Assembly (NCBI GenBank): GCA_021774015.1
Contig: JAJFJO010000054.1
Span: forward strand, 1-6,922
DNA length: 6,922 nucleotides
Direction: 5' to 3'
Source: Gammaproteobacteria bacterium
GTDB lineage: Bacteria > Pseudomonadota > Gammaproteobacteria > Coxiellales > Coxiellaceae
The position numbers and the translations under genes are program-made. How positions within the stretch are numbered: position 1 is the first letter of the stretch; each line of letters opens with the position of its first letter. A model generated the notes under the pieces. That model was given only the letters and a program-made list of their open reading frames with translations, was not told where the DNA came from and did not search any database. Positions 1 through 6,462 of the stretch are shown here, one piece after another.

Positions 1-1
1 T

Positions 2-403
2 TCGCGGGCGGATTTGCGCAGTCGCCTGATTGCAAAGTCTTATGAAGAAGATGAAATTGATGCTGTTATTGACTGTTTAACAAAGGAAGGCTTGCAGAGT
101 GATGTGCGATATACGGAAGCGTATATTCGCAGTCGCACGAGAGCAGGGCATGGTCCAATCAGTATTAAGGCAGAGCTCTACCAACATGGTATTGCTGCTG
201 ATTTAATTGAACAACACCTTTCTGTTGATGAAAGTTATTGGTTAGAACAACTTGAGGCTGTTTGGCAGAAGAAATATCAGCAGGCACCCACTGATGAAAA
301 AGAGTATGCGCGACAAATGCGCTTTTTATTGCAACGTGGATTTGGTGCTAGCTTGATTCACAATCTATTGTGCAACCTACCAAAAGAACAAGAAATGTTA
401 TGA
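2..403 (+). CDS. recX: Regulatory protein RecX, 5'-truncated by the window edge
   Basis: RecX binds RecA and its DNA filaments in the cytoplasm and modulates recombinase and SOS activity. The frame is open from base 2, and 133 residues are visible before the TGA at 401-403. Upstream codons read S-R-A-D-L-R, matching the family's N-terminal 'hsraEL..kL' helix, so the TTG at base 14 is an internal Leu codon and not the start; roughly 15-25 residues are missing. Recognisable RecX three-helix repeats follow: EEDEIDAVIDCLTKEGLQSD, then RYTEAYIRSR and GPISIKAELYQHGI, and a last repeat ending RQMRFLLQRGFGASLI. The gene normally follows recA, which would lie just outside the window. Its stop overlaps the alaS start (ATGA), suggesting translational coupling. 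The family call is by recognition of the sequence pattern. Confidence 0.93.
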   Translation, partial: SRADLRSRLIAKSYEEDEIDAVIDCLTKEGLQSDVRYTEAYIRSRTRAGHGPISIKAELYQHGIAADLIEQHLSVDESYWLEQLEAVWQKKYQQAPTDEKEYARQMRFLLQRGFGASLIHNLLCNLPKEQEML

Positions 404-3018
404 TAAAAAACAACAAAACCAGTGAAGTACGAGATCTTTTTATAAATTACTTCAAGAAAAATAAGCATTCCGTTGTGCCCAGCAGCCCGTTGGTGCCACA
501 AAATGACCCCACATTGTTGTTTGTGAATGCGGGAATGGTGCAATTTAAAGAAACGTTTTTAGGTGTTGAGCAGCGCCCTTATACCCGAGCGACCAGTTCG
601 CAGCGTTGTGTGCGTGCTGGCGGCAAGCATAATGATTTGGACCAGGTGGGTTATACCAAACGACACCACACGTTTTTCGAGATGCTGGGTAACTTCAGTT
701 TTGGGGATTACTTTAAGCGCGAAGCTATTCAATTTGCCTGGGAATTTCTAACAGAAGATTTACAGATTCCGGCAGAGCGTTTGTGGGTAACTGTATTTCG
801 CGAAGACCAAGAGAGTGAAGATATTTGGTTGGATGAAATGAAGATCGACCCTAAGAAATTTTCACGCTGTGGTGAGAAAGATAATTTTTGGTCTATGGGT
901 GATACTGGGCCTTGTGGACCGTGTACGGAAATTTTTTATGATCATGGGCCTGATGTTGAGGGCGGACCTCCAGGTACGCCAGAAGAAGATGGTGATCGCT
1001 ATGTAGAAATCTGGAACTTGGTGTTTATGCAATATAACCGTGATGTTCATGGTGAGCTGACACCACTGCCAAAACCGTGTGTGGATACGGGAATGGGGTT
1101 GGAGCGTATCGCAACGGTGATACAGGGCGTGCATGATAATTATGATATCGATTTGTTCCAGCACTTGTTGAGGGAATTATCTAAACTCGTTGATTGTAAA
1201 GATTTTGAAAACAAATCTATGCGCGTCATTGTGGATCATATTCGTTCAACTGCATTTTTGATTATTGATGGTGTGCACCCTTCGAATGAAGGTCGAGGTT
1301 ACGTATTGCGGCGTATTATCCGGCGTGCAGTTCGTCATGGCTGTAAACTAGGTCAAAATAATTCATTTTTCTATAAGCTCACGCAGGCATTGGTGGATGT
1401 GATGGGGGGTGCGTACCCTGAATTGAAGAAGTCACAAAAAATTATTGAAGAAATTATTCAGCAAGAAGAAGAGCAATTTTCCAGAACGTTAGAGAAAGGT
1501 CTTAAGATATTAGATCAATCTATTGCGGGCCTCAAAAGCAACGAAATTCCAGGTAAAGTTGTCTTTCAATTATATGACACTTATGGGTTCCCACCAGACC
1601 TCACGGCAGATATTGCTCGTGAACAAAACTTAATACTCGATTACACCGGTTTTGAAGAAGCGATGGCTAAGCAGCGCGAGATGTCGCAGGCATCGGCGCA
1701 GTTTGCTATGGATCCAACGTCAAGTTTACGAGTGACGGGTGAGACAGAGTTTACGGGTTACGAGCGTATGATTGACAAGGGCCAAGTGACGTTGTTATTG
1801 GCCGATGAAAAGCCAGTGCTTGAATTAGTCAAAGGTGAGCCGGGCATTGTGGTGTTGGATCGTACACCGTTTTATGCAGAGTCGGGTGGCCAGGTGGGTG
1901 ATCGAGGCTATTTATATTTTGACGAAGGACATTTTCGCGTTACTGATACTAAAAAACAGGGCAAAGCGTACTTGCACTTTGGTGAAGTACAAGAAGGTGT
2001 GTTAAAAACTCAAGACAAAGTGCGTTGTGAAGTTGATGAATCACGTAAAGCAGTGGTTTTAAATCATTCTGCAACTCATTTATTACACGAAGCTTTACGC
2101 CGCGTGCTTGGTGAGCATGTTGTGCAAAAGGGCTCTCTAGTTGAGTCATCACGATTGCGTTTTGATTTTTCTAATCCGAAGCCGCTGACTCCTGAAGAGT
2201 TGACAGCGATTGAACGATTAGTCAATCAAGAGATCCGCGCTAACATCTCGACCGATGTAACAGAAACTACGATAGAGGGCGCGCAAGAAATGGGGGCGCT
2301 AGCATTATTTGGCGAACGTTACGCTGAAAAAATACGTGTGGTCAAAATGGGTGCTTTTTCTATGGAGGTGTGTGGCGGTACGCATGTCCATCAAACGGGC
2401 GATATTGGGCTGTTTAAGATTACCAGTGAGGCGGCTGTTGCTGCTGGTGTGCGGCGTATAGAGGCGGTGACAGGTAATGAGGCGATTCTTTGGGTGGAGC
2501 AACAATCAGAGCAGCTAAGACAGCTGAGTGGGATCTTGAAAGCGTCTCGTGATAATGTTGTCGAAAAATTACAACAGCTAGCAGATCAGAGCAAGGTACT
2601 CTCGAAAGAGGTGTCTCAATTGAAACAAAAATTGGCGCACCATCAAAGTGGTTCTTTGGTAGATGAAGCGGTTGAGATATCCGGTGTTAAAGTCTTAGCA
2701 ATGGATATGGGTGATGTTGAGCGAGACACATTGCGAGAGACCGTAGATAAAGTCAAACAGCAGTTAGGCAAAGCAGCAGTCATTTTAGCGAGCACTAAGG
2801 ATGATAAAATCATTTTAGTTTCGGGGGTTAGCAAGGATTGTTTATCTTATTTCAACGCTACTGAGCTCTTAAATCAAGTGGCACATCAGGTTGGTGGTAA
2901 AGGCGGCGGACGCCCTGATATGGCGCAAGGTGGTGGCACTGACTTACAGGGCCTACCTGGGGCGCTACAATCTGTGTCACAATGGGTGGAACAGCGCATA
3001 AAAACTGGGAAGGACTAG
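400..3018 (+). CDS. alaS: Alanine--tRNA ligase (alanyl-tRNA synthetase)
   Basis: This cytoplasmic class II synthetase charges tRNA-Ala with alanine and hydrolyses Ser- and Gly-tRNA-Ala. The product is 872 residues, close to the 876 of E. coli. An in-frame GTG at 370 would add ten residues, but the ATG at 400 gives the usual N-terminus (TSEVRDLFINYFKKNKH), so I chose it; it overlaps the recX stop by 4 nt and has only a weak Shine-Dalgarno, consistent with coupling. Domains in order: catalytic core with motif 2 region RHHTFFEMLGNFSFGDYF (88-105) and motif 3 GMGLERI (231-237); tRNA-binding helices; editing domain with the four zinc ligands H556, H560 (HSATH) and C658, H662 (CGGTH); a coiled-coil segment near 690-750; and the C-Ala domain with the glycine-rich GGKGGGRPDMAQGGGTD (from 832). 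All key residues are present and the gene appears intact. Confidence 0.98.
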   Translation: MIKNNKTSEVRDLFINYFKKNKHSVVPSSPLVPQNDPTLLFVNAGMVQFKETFLGVEQRPYTRATSSQRCVRAGGKHNDLDQVGYTKRHHTFFEMLGNFSFGDYFKREAIQFAWEFLTEDLQIPAERLWVTVFREDQESEDIWLDEMKIDPKKFSRCGEKDNFWSMGDTGPCGPCTEIFYDHGPDVEGGPPGTPEEDGDRYVEIWNLVFMQYNRDVHGELTPLPKPCVDTGMGLERIATVIQGVHDNYDIDLFQHLLRELSKLVDCKDFENKSMRVIVDHIRSTAFLIIDGVHPSNEGRGYVLRRIIRRAVRHGCKLGQNNSFFYKLTQALVDVMGGAYPELKKSQKIIEEIIQQEEEQFSRTLEKGLKILDQSIAGLKSNEIPGKVVFQLYDTYGFPPDLTADIAREQNLILDYTGFEEAMAKQREMSQASAQFAMDPTSSLRVTGETEFTGYERMIDKGQVTLLLADEKPVLELVKGEPGIVVLDRTPFYAESGGQVGDRGYLYFDEGHFRVTDTKKQGKAYLHFGEVQEGVLKTQDKVRCEVDESRKAVVLNHSATHLLHEALRRVLGEHVVQKGSLVESSRLRFDFSNPKPLTPEELTAIERLVNQEIRANISTDVTETTIEGAQEMGALALFGERYAEKIRVVKMGAFSMEVCGGTHVHQTGDIGLFKITSEAAVAAGVRRIEAVTGNEAILWVEQQSEQLRQLSGILKASRDNVVEKLQQLADQSKVLSKEVSQLKQKLAHHQSGSLVDEAVEISGVKVLAMDMGDVERDTLRETVDKVKQQLGKAAVILASTKDDKIILVSGVSKDCLSYFNATELLNQVAHQVGGKGGGRPDMAQGGGTDLQGLPGALQSVSQWVEQRIKTGKD

Positions 3019-3028
3019 GGAAAGACTC

Positions 3029-4249
3029 GTGGCATTAATTGTTCAGAAATTTGGTGGTAGCTCTTTGGCTGATCCGGAGCTCGTTAAAAAAGTCGCCGGC
3101 ATCATTCAAGCGACACGTGATGAAGGGCATGACGTTGCTGTTGTTGTCTCTGCGATGAATGGAGAAACAGATCGCCTAATAGAACTTGCCGATCAAATCT
3201 CAAAACAGCCTGCGCCGCGTGAATATGATGCTCTTGTTTCGTCGGGTGAGCAGGTGTCGGCGGCTTTGTTGAGTATGTTGCTAACAGCGAGTGGCTATCC
3301 GGCAAGGTCCTTTAACGGTCGACAAGCAGGCATTAAAACCAATAGTGTTCATAAAAAATCTAGCATCATAGATGTTAATCCTAAAGAAATACGTGAGGAT
3401 TTAAACGAGGGCTTCATTCCTGTTATCACGGGTTTTCAGGGGCTTGATGCGGCAGGGCACATCACCACGTTAGGCCGTGGGGGGTCAGATATTACAGCTG
3501 TCGCAATCGCTGCAGCATTGCAGGCGGACGAATGTCAGATTTATACGGATGTGAAGGGGGTCTATACGACCGACCCGCGCGTCGTAAAGGCAGCTCAACC
3601 TCTTACACAGATCACGTTTGATGAAATGTTAGAGATGTCACGCTTGGGCGCCAAGGTGCTGCAAATAAAATCGGTAGAGTATGCGCATAAGCACAACGTG
3701 CCTCTACGTGTTTTATCGACCTTTGAGCCGGGTGTTGGGACATTGATTACAGCTACATTGGAACGTGAAGTGCCGTTTGTTTCAGGCATCGCTTGTGATA
3801 AGAAGCAGGCTAAGCTAACGATGCTGGGTATGCCGCATGGTCCAAAGTGCTCTGCAGATATTATTAATGCATTATGTTCTGCCTCGATTGATGTGGATAT
3901 GTTGATGGAAAACGTGCCGCAAGCAGACGGTGCGATGGATGTGAGTTTTACTGTGCACTCCGATGATTTTTCAGAAACCCTAGCGATTGCGAATAACTTG
4001 GCACAGGCGATGAATGTGCGAGAGGTAATTGGTGATGACAGTATCGCGAAATTATCGTTGGTAGGCATGGGCATGACCTCTCACGCGGGCGTGGCTTCTA
4101 CCATGATGCATGCTTTAAACGAAGAGGGCATTAACATCCATTCGATCACCTCTTCTGAGGTGACCATCTCTACTATCATCGATGAGAAATACCTCGAGCT
4201 TGGGGTACGTACTTTGCATAGTATTTTTGATCTTGATAAAGCTTCTTAA
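3029..4249 (+). CDS. lysC: Aspartate kinase (aspartokinase)
   Basis: The enzyme phosphorylates L-aspartate to aspartyl-4-phosphate, the first committed step towards lysine, diaminopimelate, methionine and threonine. The product is 406 residues and monofunctional, like the Pseudomonas/Corynebacterium type. The start is GTG at 3029 with the purine-rich stretch GGGAAAG (3018-3024) just before it; it yields the standard MALIVQKFGGSS N-terminus. The kinase domain (about 1-230) shows KFGGSS (7-12), SAMNGETDRLI, E74 in SSGEQVS, LGRGGSD (148-154) and YTDVKGVYTTDPR (172-184). Two ACT regulatory domains follow (about 260-330 and 340-403), the second with the typical SLVGMGMTSHAGV and HSITSSEVTIS. The effector-site stretch of the first ACT domain is unusual: M-E-N-V-P-Q (293-298) where relatives have Q-N-V-S. 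It lies 10 nt after alaS and is probably cotranscribed. A separate beta-subunit start, known in some relatives, could not be identified. Confidence 0.96.
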   Translation: MALIVQKFGGSSLADPELVKKVAGIIQATRDEGHDVAVVVSAMNGETDRLIELADQISKQPAPREYDALVSSGEQVSAALLSMLLTASGYPARSFNGRQAGIKTNSVHKKSSIIDVNPKEIREDLNEGFIPVITGFQGLDAAGHITTLGRGGSDITAVAIAAALQADECQIYTDVKGVYTTDPRVVKAAQPLTQITFDEMLEMSRLGAKVLQIKSVEYAHKHNVPLRVLSTFEPGVGTLITATLEREVPFVSGIACDKKQAKLTMLGMPHGPKCSADIINALCSASIDVDMLMENVPQADGAMDVSFTVHSDDFSETLAIANNLAQAMNVREVIGDDSIAKLSLVGMGMTSHAGVASTMMHALNEEGINIHSITSSEVTISTIIDEKYLELGVRTLHSIFDLDKAS

Positions 4250-4308
4250 TCTCTAATAACACCACAACCCTTCCTTTGCATAACGCCGAAAGCGTCCAAC
4301 CTGTAGAG

Positions 4309-4342
4309 CCCAGTCCTAAGGAGCAAGCGACGCAAGGCTGGG
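4309..4342. repeat. Intergenic hairpin element after lysC
   Basis: CCCAG (4309-4313), a one-base bulge and CCT (4315-4317) pair with AGG-CTGGG (4335-4342), giving an 8-bp stem with a 17-nt loop. The loop reads AAGGAGCAAGCGACGCA. No T-run follows, so it is a poor intrinsic terminator, although it could protect the lysC mRNA 3' end. The loop resembles degenerate 'GAGCGAAGCGACG'-type palindromic repeats that are scattered between genes in many bacteria; that resemblance is from memory. The remaining spacer up to csrA holds no ORF of convincing size, only a 9-bp direct repeat TACCGCATA at 4351 and 4410. Confidence 0.45.
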
Positions 4343-4448
4343 TAAAGAATTACCGCATAACATAAGCCCTGAAGAGGCGTAACCCCCAATATAACAACAA
4401 CCCCACTTGTACCGCATATTCGCAGTAACTAGCAAAACCCAAAATATG

Positions 4449-4454
4449 TACTAT
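4449..4454 (+). promoter_or_regulatory. Candidate -10 element for csrA
   Basis: TACTAT at 4449-4454 is four of six matches to TATAAT and would place transcription start near 4461, just before the first GGA motif of the csrA leader. No good -35 hexamer lies 16-18 nt upstream, so the site would need an activator or another sigma factor, or the promoter may be elsewhere in the 264-nt spacer. Weak call. Confidence 0.25.
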
Positions 4455-4466
4455 TCTTTCCTGTAT

Positions 4467-4511
4467 GGAGTTGGGCCTGGGAGGCGACGGAATAACCAGG
4501 ATAAAGGAGAG
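4467..4511 (+). promoter_or_regulatory. csrA leader with five GGA motifs, probable CsrA autoregulation
   Basis: Five GGA triplets lie in 42 nt: 4467-4469, 4480-4482, 4489-4491, 4499-4501 and 4506-4508. The last is the core of the Shine-Dalgarno AAGGAGAG (4504-4511). CsrA dimers recognise GGA in single-stranded RNA or hairpin loops, and E. coli csrA has several such sites in its own leader, one over the ribosome binding site. The same arrangement here implies that CsrA represses its own translation. The spacing of 7-13 nt between motifs would permit one dimer to bridge non-adjacent sites. The motif count is seen directly; binding is inferred. Confidence 0.6.
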
Positions 4512-4516
4512 ATATG

Positions 4517-4732
4517 ATGCTCATTCTTACACGACGCATAAGCGAGTCTGTAATAATTAGTGATGATGTAAAAGTAACAGTTTTAGGTATTAAGGGAAAT
4601 CAAGTTCGTTTAGGCATTGATGCCCCCAAAGATATTACTGTTCACCGTGAAGAAATTTACGAGCGCATTCAAGCAGAGAGGGGTGGTACGCACTCGAGCT
4701 CTGGTGAAGAGCCTGAGGAAGGTAATAGTTAA
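4517..4732 (+). CDS. csrA: Carbon storage regulator CsrA (RsmA)
   Basis: CsrA is a small homodimeric RNA-binding protein that binds GGA motifs in mRNA leaders and changes translation or stability; in intracellular gammaproteobacteria it helps control the switch between replicative and transmissive phases. The product is 71 residues from ATG 4517, which gives the standard MLILTRR start; an ATG directly before it (4514) would add one Met, but 4517 has the better distance (about 7 nt) from the Shine-Dalgarno AGGAG. The beta-strand core is intact, including L4 and R44, the key RNA-contact residues in E. coli, plus VTVLGIKGNQVRLGIDAPK and VHREEIYERIQAE. The C-terminal tail (56-71) is longer and more acidic than in E. 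coli CsrA (61 residues): GGTHSSSGEEPEEGNS. It sits after lysC with its own leader and probably its own promoter. Confidence 0.97.
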   Translation: MLILTRRISESVIISDDVKVTVLGIKGNQVRLGIDAPKDITVHREEIYERIQAERGGTHSSSGEEPEEGNS

Positions 4733-4772
4733 ACGGTAATTATTCAGCTTCTATATGACTCAACTGTGTTTT

Positions 4773-4870
4773 TTGGTTTAACCAAGAAGCCAAGTATCTC
4801 GCTGAGTGTTGCCATCCAGCTATCTCGTTGTATCTCCGATAGCTTCGGTCTTTCAACGAGATACTTGGTT
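4773..4870. repeat. Nested inverted-repeat element with alternative hairpins
   Basis: Outer arms 4788-4806 and 4852-4870 pair over 19 positions with a single C-A mismatch and two G-U pairs (core CCAAGTATCTCG / CGAGATACTTGG). A middle copy, TATCTCGTTG (4821-4830), also pairs perfectly over 10 bp with CAACGAGATA (4854-4863), so two structures compete for the right arm. Inner hairpins add AGCTATC/GATAGCT (4818-4824 with 4838-4844) or CCGA/TCGG (4836-4839 with 4845-4848). The left flank has the near-palindrome TTGGTT-T-AACCAA (4773-4785). A TTTTT run follows 8 nt after the outer stem. It may be a mobile palindromic repeat, a structured 3' UTR of csrA or a small RNA; the sequence alone does not decide. 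Confidence 0.6.
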
Positions 4871-5046
4871 CCCTGCTGTTTTTGAGGTATCTACTTAAAT
4901 CATTTTTCTTTTCTTAAAAACAAATCTATAGGAACTATTATTCTCCTAAAACCTTAAGAGAACCATAAATAAACTTTTTCTGGTGATTTTTAGAGTTTTT
5001 CACTATTACTCCTTCCTTATTTTCCAGCTTTTCCTGAGTTACCTAT

Positions 5047-5074
5047 AAAAACCGCGATATTTAAGCGGTTTTTT
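5047..5074 (+). terminator. Rho-independent terminator, potentially bidirectional
   Basis: AAAAACCGC (5047-5055) and GCGGTTTTT (5065-5073) form a 9-bp stem around a 9-nt loop, followed directly by a T-run. The A-run on the left makes it usable from the opposite strand. It would end transcription coming from csrA or from any transcript that includes the nested inverted repeat, and it insulates the next gene's promoter from read-through. Confidence 0.8.
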
Positions 5075-5091
5075 CACTTTTTTCACTATTT

Positions 5092-5111
5092 TTTAATATT
5101 TCTTTAATATT
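5092..5111 (+). promoter_or_regulatory. Tandem TTTAATATT box, PmrA-like operator
   Basis: Two exact copies of TTTAATATT (5092-5100 and 5103-5111) are separated by TC, a repeat period of 11 nt or about one helical turn. The PmrA response regulator of Legionella and Coxiella is known to bind tandem cTTAATATT-type half-sites with this spacing upstream of icm/dot and effector genes. The second copy ends 7 nt before a -10 element, so the box covers the -35 position, the usual place for a class II activator. The repeat is seen directly; the regulator identity is inferred from my memory of the consensus. Confidence 0.65.
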
Positions 5112-5118
5112 GGTATTT

Positions 5119-5124
5119 TACAAT
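5119..5124 (+). promoter_or_regulatory. -10 element of the accessory-gene promoter
   Basis: TACAAT matches five of six consensus positions. No good -35 hexamer exists at 16-18 nt upstream, where the tandem TTTAATATT box lies instead; this fits an activator-dependent promoter. Start of transcription would be near 5131, leaving a leader of about 32 nt. TAAGAT at 5124-5129 is an alternative -10. Confidence 0.5.
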
Positions 5125-5162
5125 AAGATAAATTTCAGAATTAAATTAAGTTGGTAGAAATT

Positions 5163-6446
5163 ATGAGAGTAGCATTAGAGTCTGGAGCACGTATAGAAGG
5201 AGGAGGCAAAGCGGGTAAAGCTGAAGAGCCTAATTATGCTGTTCAACCAGAGCGTGATGATAGTGGGTCTGAAACCACTATCGCTAGTTTTTTTATCTTT
5301 TTAAATGCGTTAACTTCACAAATTGATGAGCAAACAGAGGCAATTGGGGTTGTTAAAACTGCACAATTTAAAGAAGCGGTATCAGCTGCAGAACAGCAGT
5401 TGCAAGCAACAATTTGTAAGCCTGATAGAGAAAAATCGCTTCATGACACACTCACTGGACCACTTTTTAAAAATAGAGTAGCAAAAAATTTAAAGTTGGC
5501 TCAATTATACAAAGAGGTACGTGCGGACTTAGCGGCTTTAACTAAAAGCCTAAACGCGAGTCTAGAACGCGCTTTATCAAATACTCCTACTGATGAATCG
5601 GTGTTTGGATTACATCCGGATGATACGTCGCGGAATTTTTCAGGTGAGTTGCGTTTGTTGAAACTGAGTCTTAACATAAAAATGCTTGGCAGTTTAGCTA
5701 ATTTCAAGAAATATCTTGAGGATAGTGGAATGGAAAAAGGTATTCTAGAAGGGTTTGCTGCTGATTCCCTCGGTTTATCAGACGCTTCTGAGGCGGCTTC
5801 TTCTGGATTTGAGTTGCCTGCTGACTCTGGCGTGACTATCCCACAACAGCCAAAATCTATGGAGCACAATATTGGTTTTACTGTTGCTGGTGTTACTGAT
5901 GTTGCTGGTGTTACTGATGTTGCTGCTGGTGTTACTGATGCTACTGATGCTGATATGGACAAGTTTAAAGCTTTTCTTCCAACTTTTCTGGGAAATACGG
6001 CAGGTGGGGGCGTACCTCTAGATGATTCAACTGCTGGAACGGCTGCTGGCCTGTCAAGCGTTACACCACCTTCGGAGAGCGACGCTAATCACTTTGAAAG
6101 AAGGTTTTGTGACTCAGGTATGCCTTTTGGTCATAAGCGTGCTCTTGATGAGAGGACTGCATCAACTATGGAGCGTAGAAGGTCTAAACATGTTTCATCT
6201 AGAGCAGCCTCGTCTTTTTTTGTTGCCGCCCCCCTGGAAGGGGTGGATGATGGACCGCTTGCTGAAAGAGCAAGAGCGTTGCATGTTGCTGAGCTTATGG
6301 CTAGGCGCGCTACCCGTAGTCAATTTGGCGGACTTGAAAGAGCTTTAGGGGTCAACGATGATCCAGAAGCTTCTGACCCAGCTCTGGACCCGGATTCTGA
6401 TGATACTACTGCAGGCTCTCCGAAGTATATGACGACTTCTCTGTGA
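5163..6446 (+). CDS. Hypothetical protein, candidate type IVB (Dot/Icm) secreted effector
   Basis: I do not recognise this 427-residue protein or any catalytic motif in it. ATG 5163 is preferred over the in-frame TTG at 5151 because TTG has no upstream ribosome site; the ATG has only a weak GGTAGA (5153-5158). There is no signal peptide or clear membrane helix; IASFFIFLNAL (40-50) is the most hydrophobic stretch. Residues about 40-200 are rich in helix-forming residues (Ala, Leu, Lys, Glu). Residues 200-320 are low-complexity Ala/Gly/Ser/Thr/Asp, with a VAGVTD tandem repeat at 241-262. A bipartite NLS-like motif lies at 325-342 (KR, 11 residues, RRRSK). The C-terminus is acidic (DDPEASDPALDPDSDD) and ends in small polar residues (TTAGSPKYMTTSL), compatible with Dot/Icm signals. 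A PmrA-like box and -10 precede it. It stands alone between csrA and the tRNAs. That it is a real gene is likely; the effector role is inferred from promoter, composition and lack of conservation cues. Confidence 0.75.
   Translation: MRVALESGARIEGGGKAGKAEEPNYAVQPERDDSGSETTIASFFIFLNALTSQIDEQTEAIGVVKTAQFKEAVSAAEQQLQATICKPDREKSLHDTLTGPLFKNRVAKNLKLAQLYKEVRADLAALTKSLNASLERALSNTPTDESVFGLHPDDTSRNFSGELRLLKLSLNIKMLGSLANFKKYLEDSGMEKGILEGFAADSLGLSDASEAASSGFELPADSGVTIPQQPKSMEHNIGFTVAGVTDVAGVTDVAAGVTDATDADMDKFKAFLPTFLGNTAGGGVPLDDSTAGTAAGLSSVTPPSESDANHFERRFCDSGMPFGHKRALDERTASTMERRRSKHVSSRAASSFFVAAPLEGVDDGPLAERARALHVAELMARRATRSQFGGLERALGVNDDPEASDPALDPDSDDTTAGSPKYMTTSL
5883..5939 (+). repeat. In-frame 18-bp tandem repeat coding VAGVTD
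   Basis: Two identical 18-bp units (5883-5900 and 5901-5918) are followed by a 21-bp variant with one extra GCT codon (5919-5939), coding VAGVTD-VAGVTD-VAAGVTD. Shorter GCTACTGAT and GCTGAT remnants run to 5954. Perfect DNA identity between the first two units implies recent duplication by slippage. Unit length is a multiple of three, so changes in copy number keep the frame. Confidence 0.9.
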
Positions 6447-6462
6447 TGAATCTTAAGGTACG

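Larger units (their letters stand above)
4733..5162. other. 430-nt A+T-rich non-coding region between csrA and the accessory gene
   Basis: No ORF of credible length or with a ribosome binding site was found on either strand. The region holds a nested inverted-repeat element (4773-4870), a small inverted repeat TTCTC/GAGAA (4941-4945 with 4958-4962), an intrinsic terminator (5047-5074), an exact 9-nt tandem duplication TTTTTTCAC (5069-5077 and 5078-5086), a second copy of TTTTTCACTATT (4996-5007 and 5079-5090), and the tandem TTTAATATT operator-like box (5092-5111). From about 4900 on it is markedly richer in A+T than the genes, as is common upstream of acquired or activator-dependent genes. 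Confidence 0.7.

Noticed and set aside
370..399. GTG at 370 as the alaS start
   Set aside because: Would add ten residues absent from the family and lacks a ribosome site; ATG 400 gives the standard N-terminus and the usual stop-start overlap.
3595..4074. Minus-strand 159-residue ORF opposite lysC
   Set aside because: Shadow of the conserved ACT-domain coding sequence; no family resemblance in the translation.
4815..5034. Eight GGA triplets on the minus strand, considered as a CsrA-sequestering small RNA of the CsrB/RsmY type
   Set aside because: Most follow from a pyrimidine-rich + strand, they are not set in regular hairpin loops, and no minus-strand promoter or terminator brackets them.
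5501..5962. Minus-strand 153-residue ORF inside the unknown gene
   Set aside because: Ser/Ala/Thr-rich frame created by the repeat and codon pattern of the + strand gene; no ribosome site or promoter, and the + strand gene has both upstream signals.
6022..6348. Alternative + frame of 108 residues within the unknown gene
   Set aside because: Lies wholly within the longer frame, without a ribosome site. I considered a frameshifted fusion, but the main frame stays open and compositionally coherent to its end.
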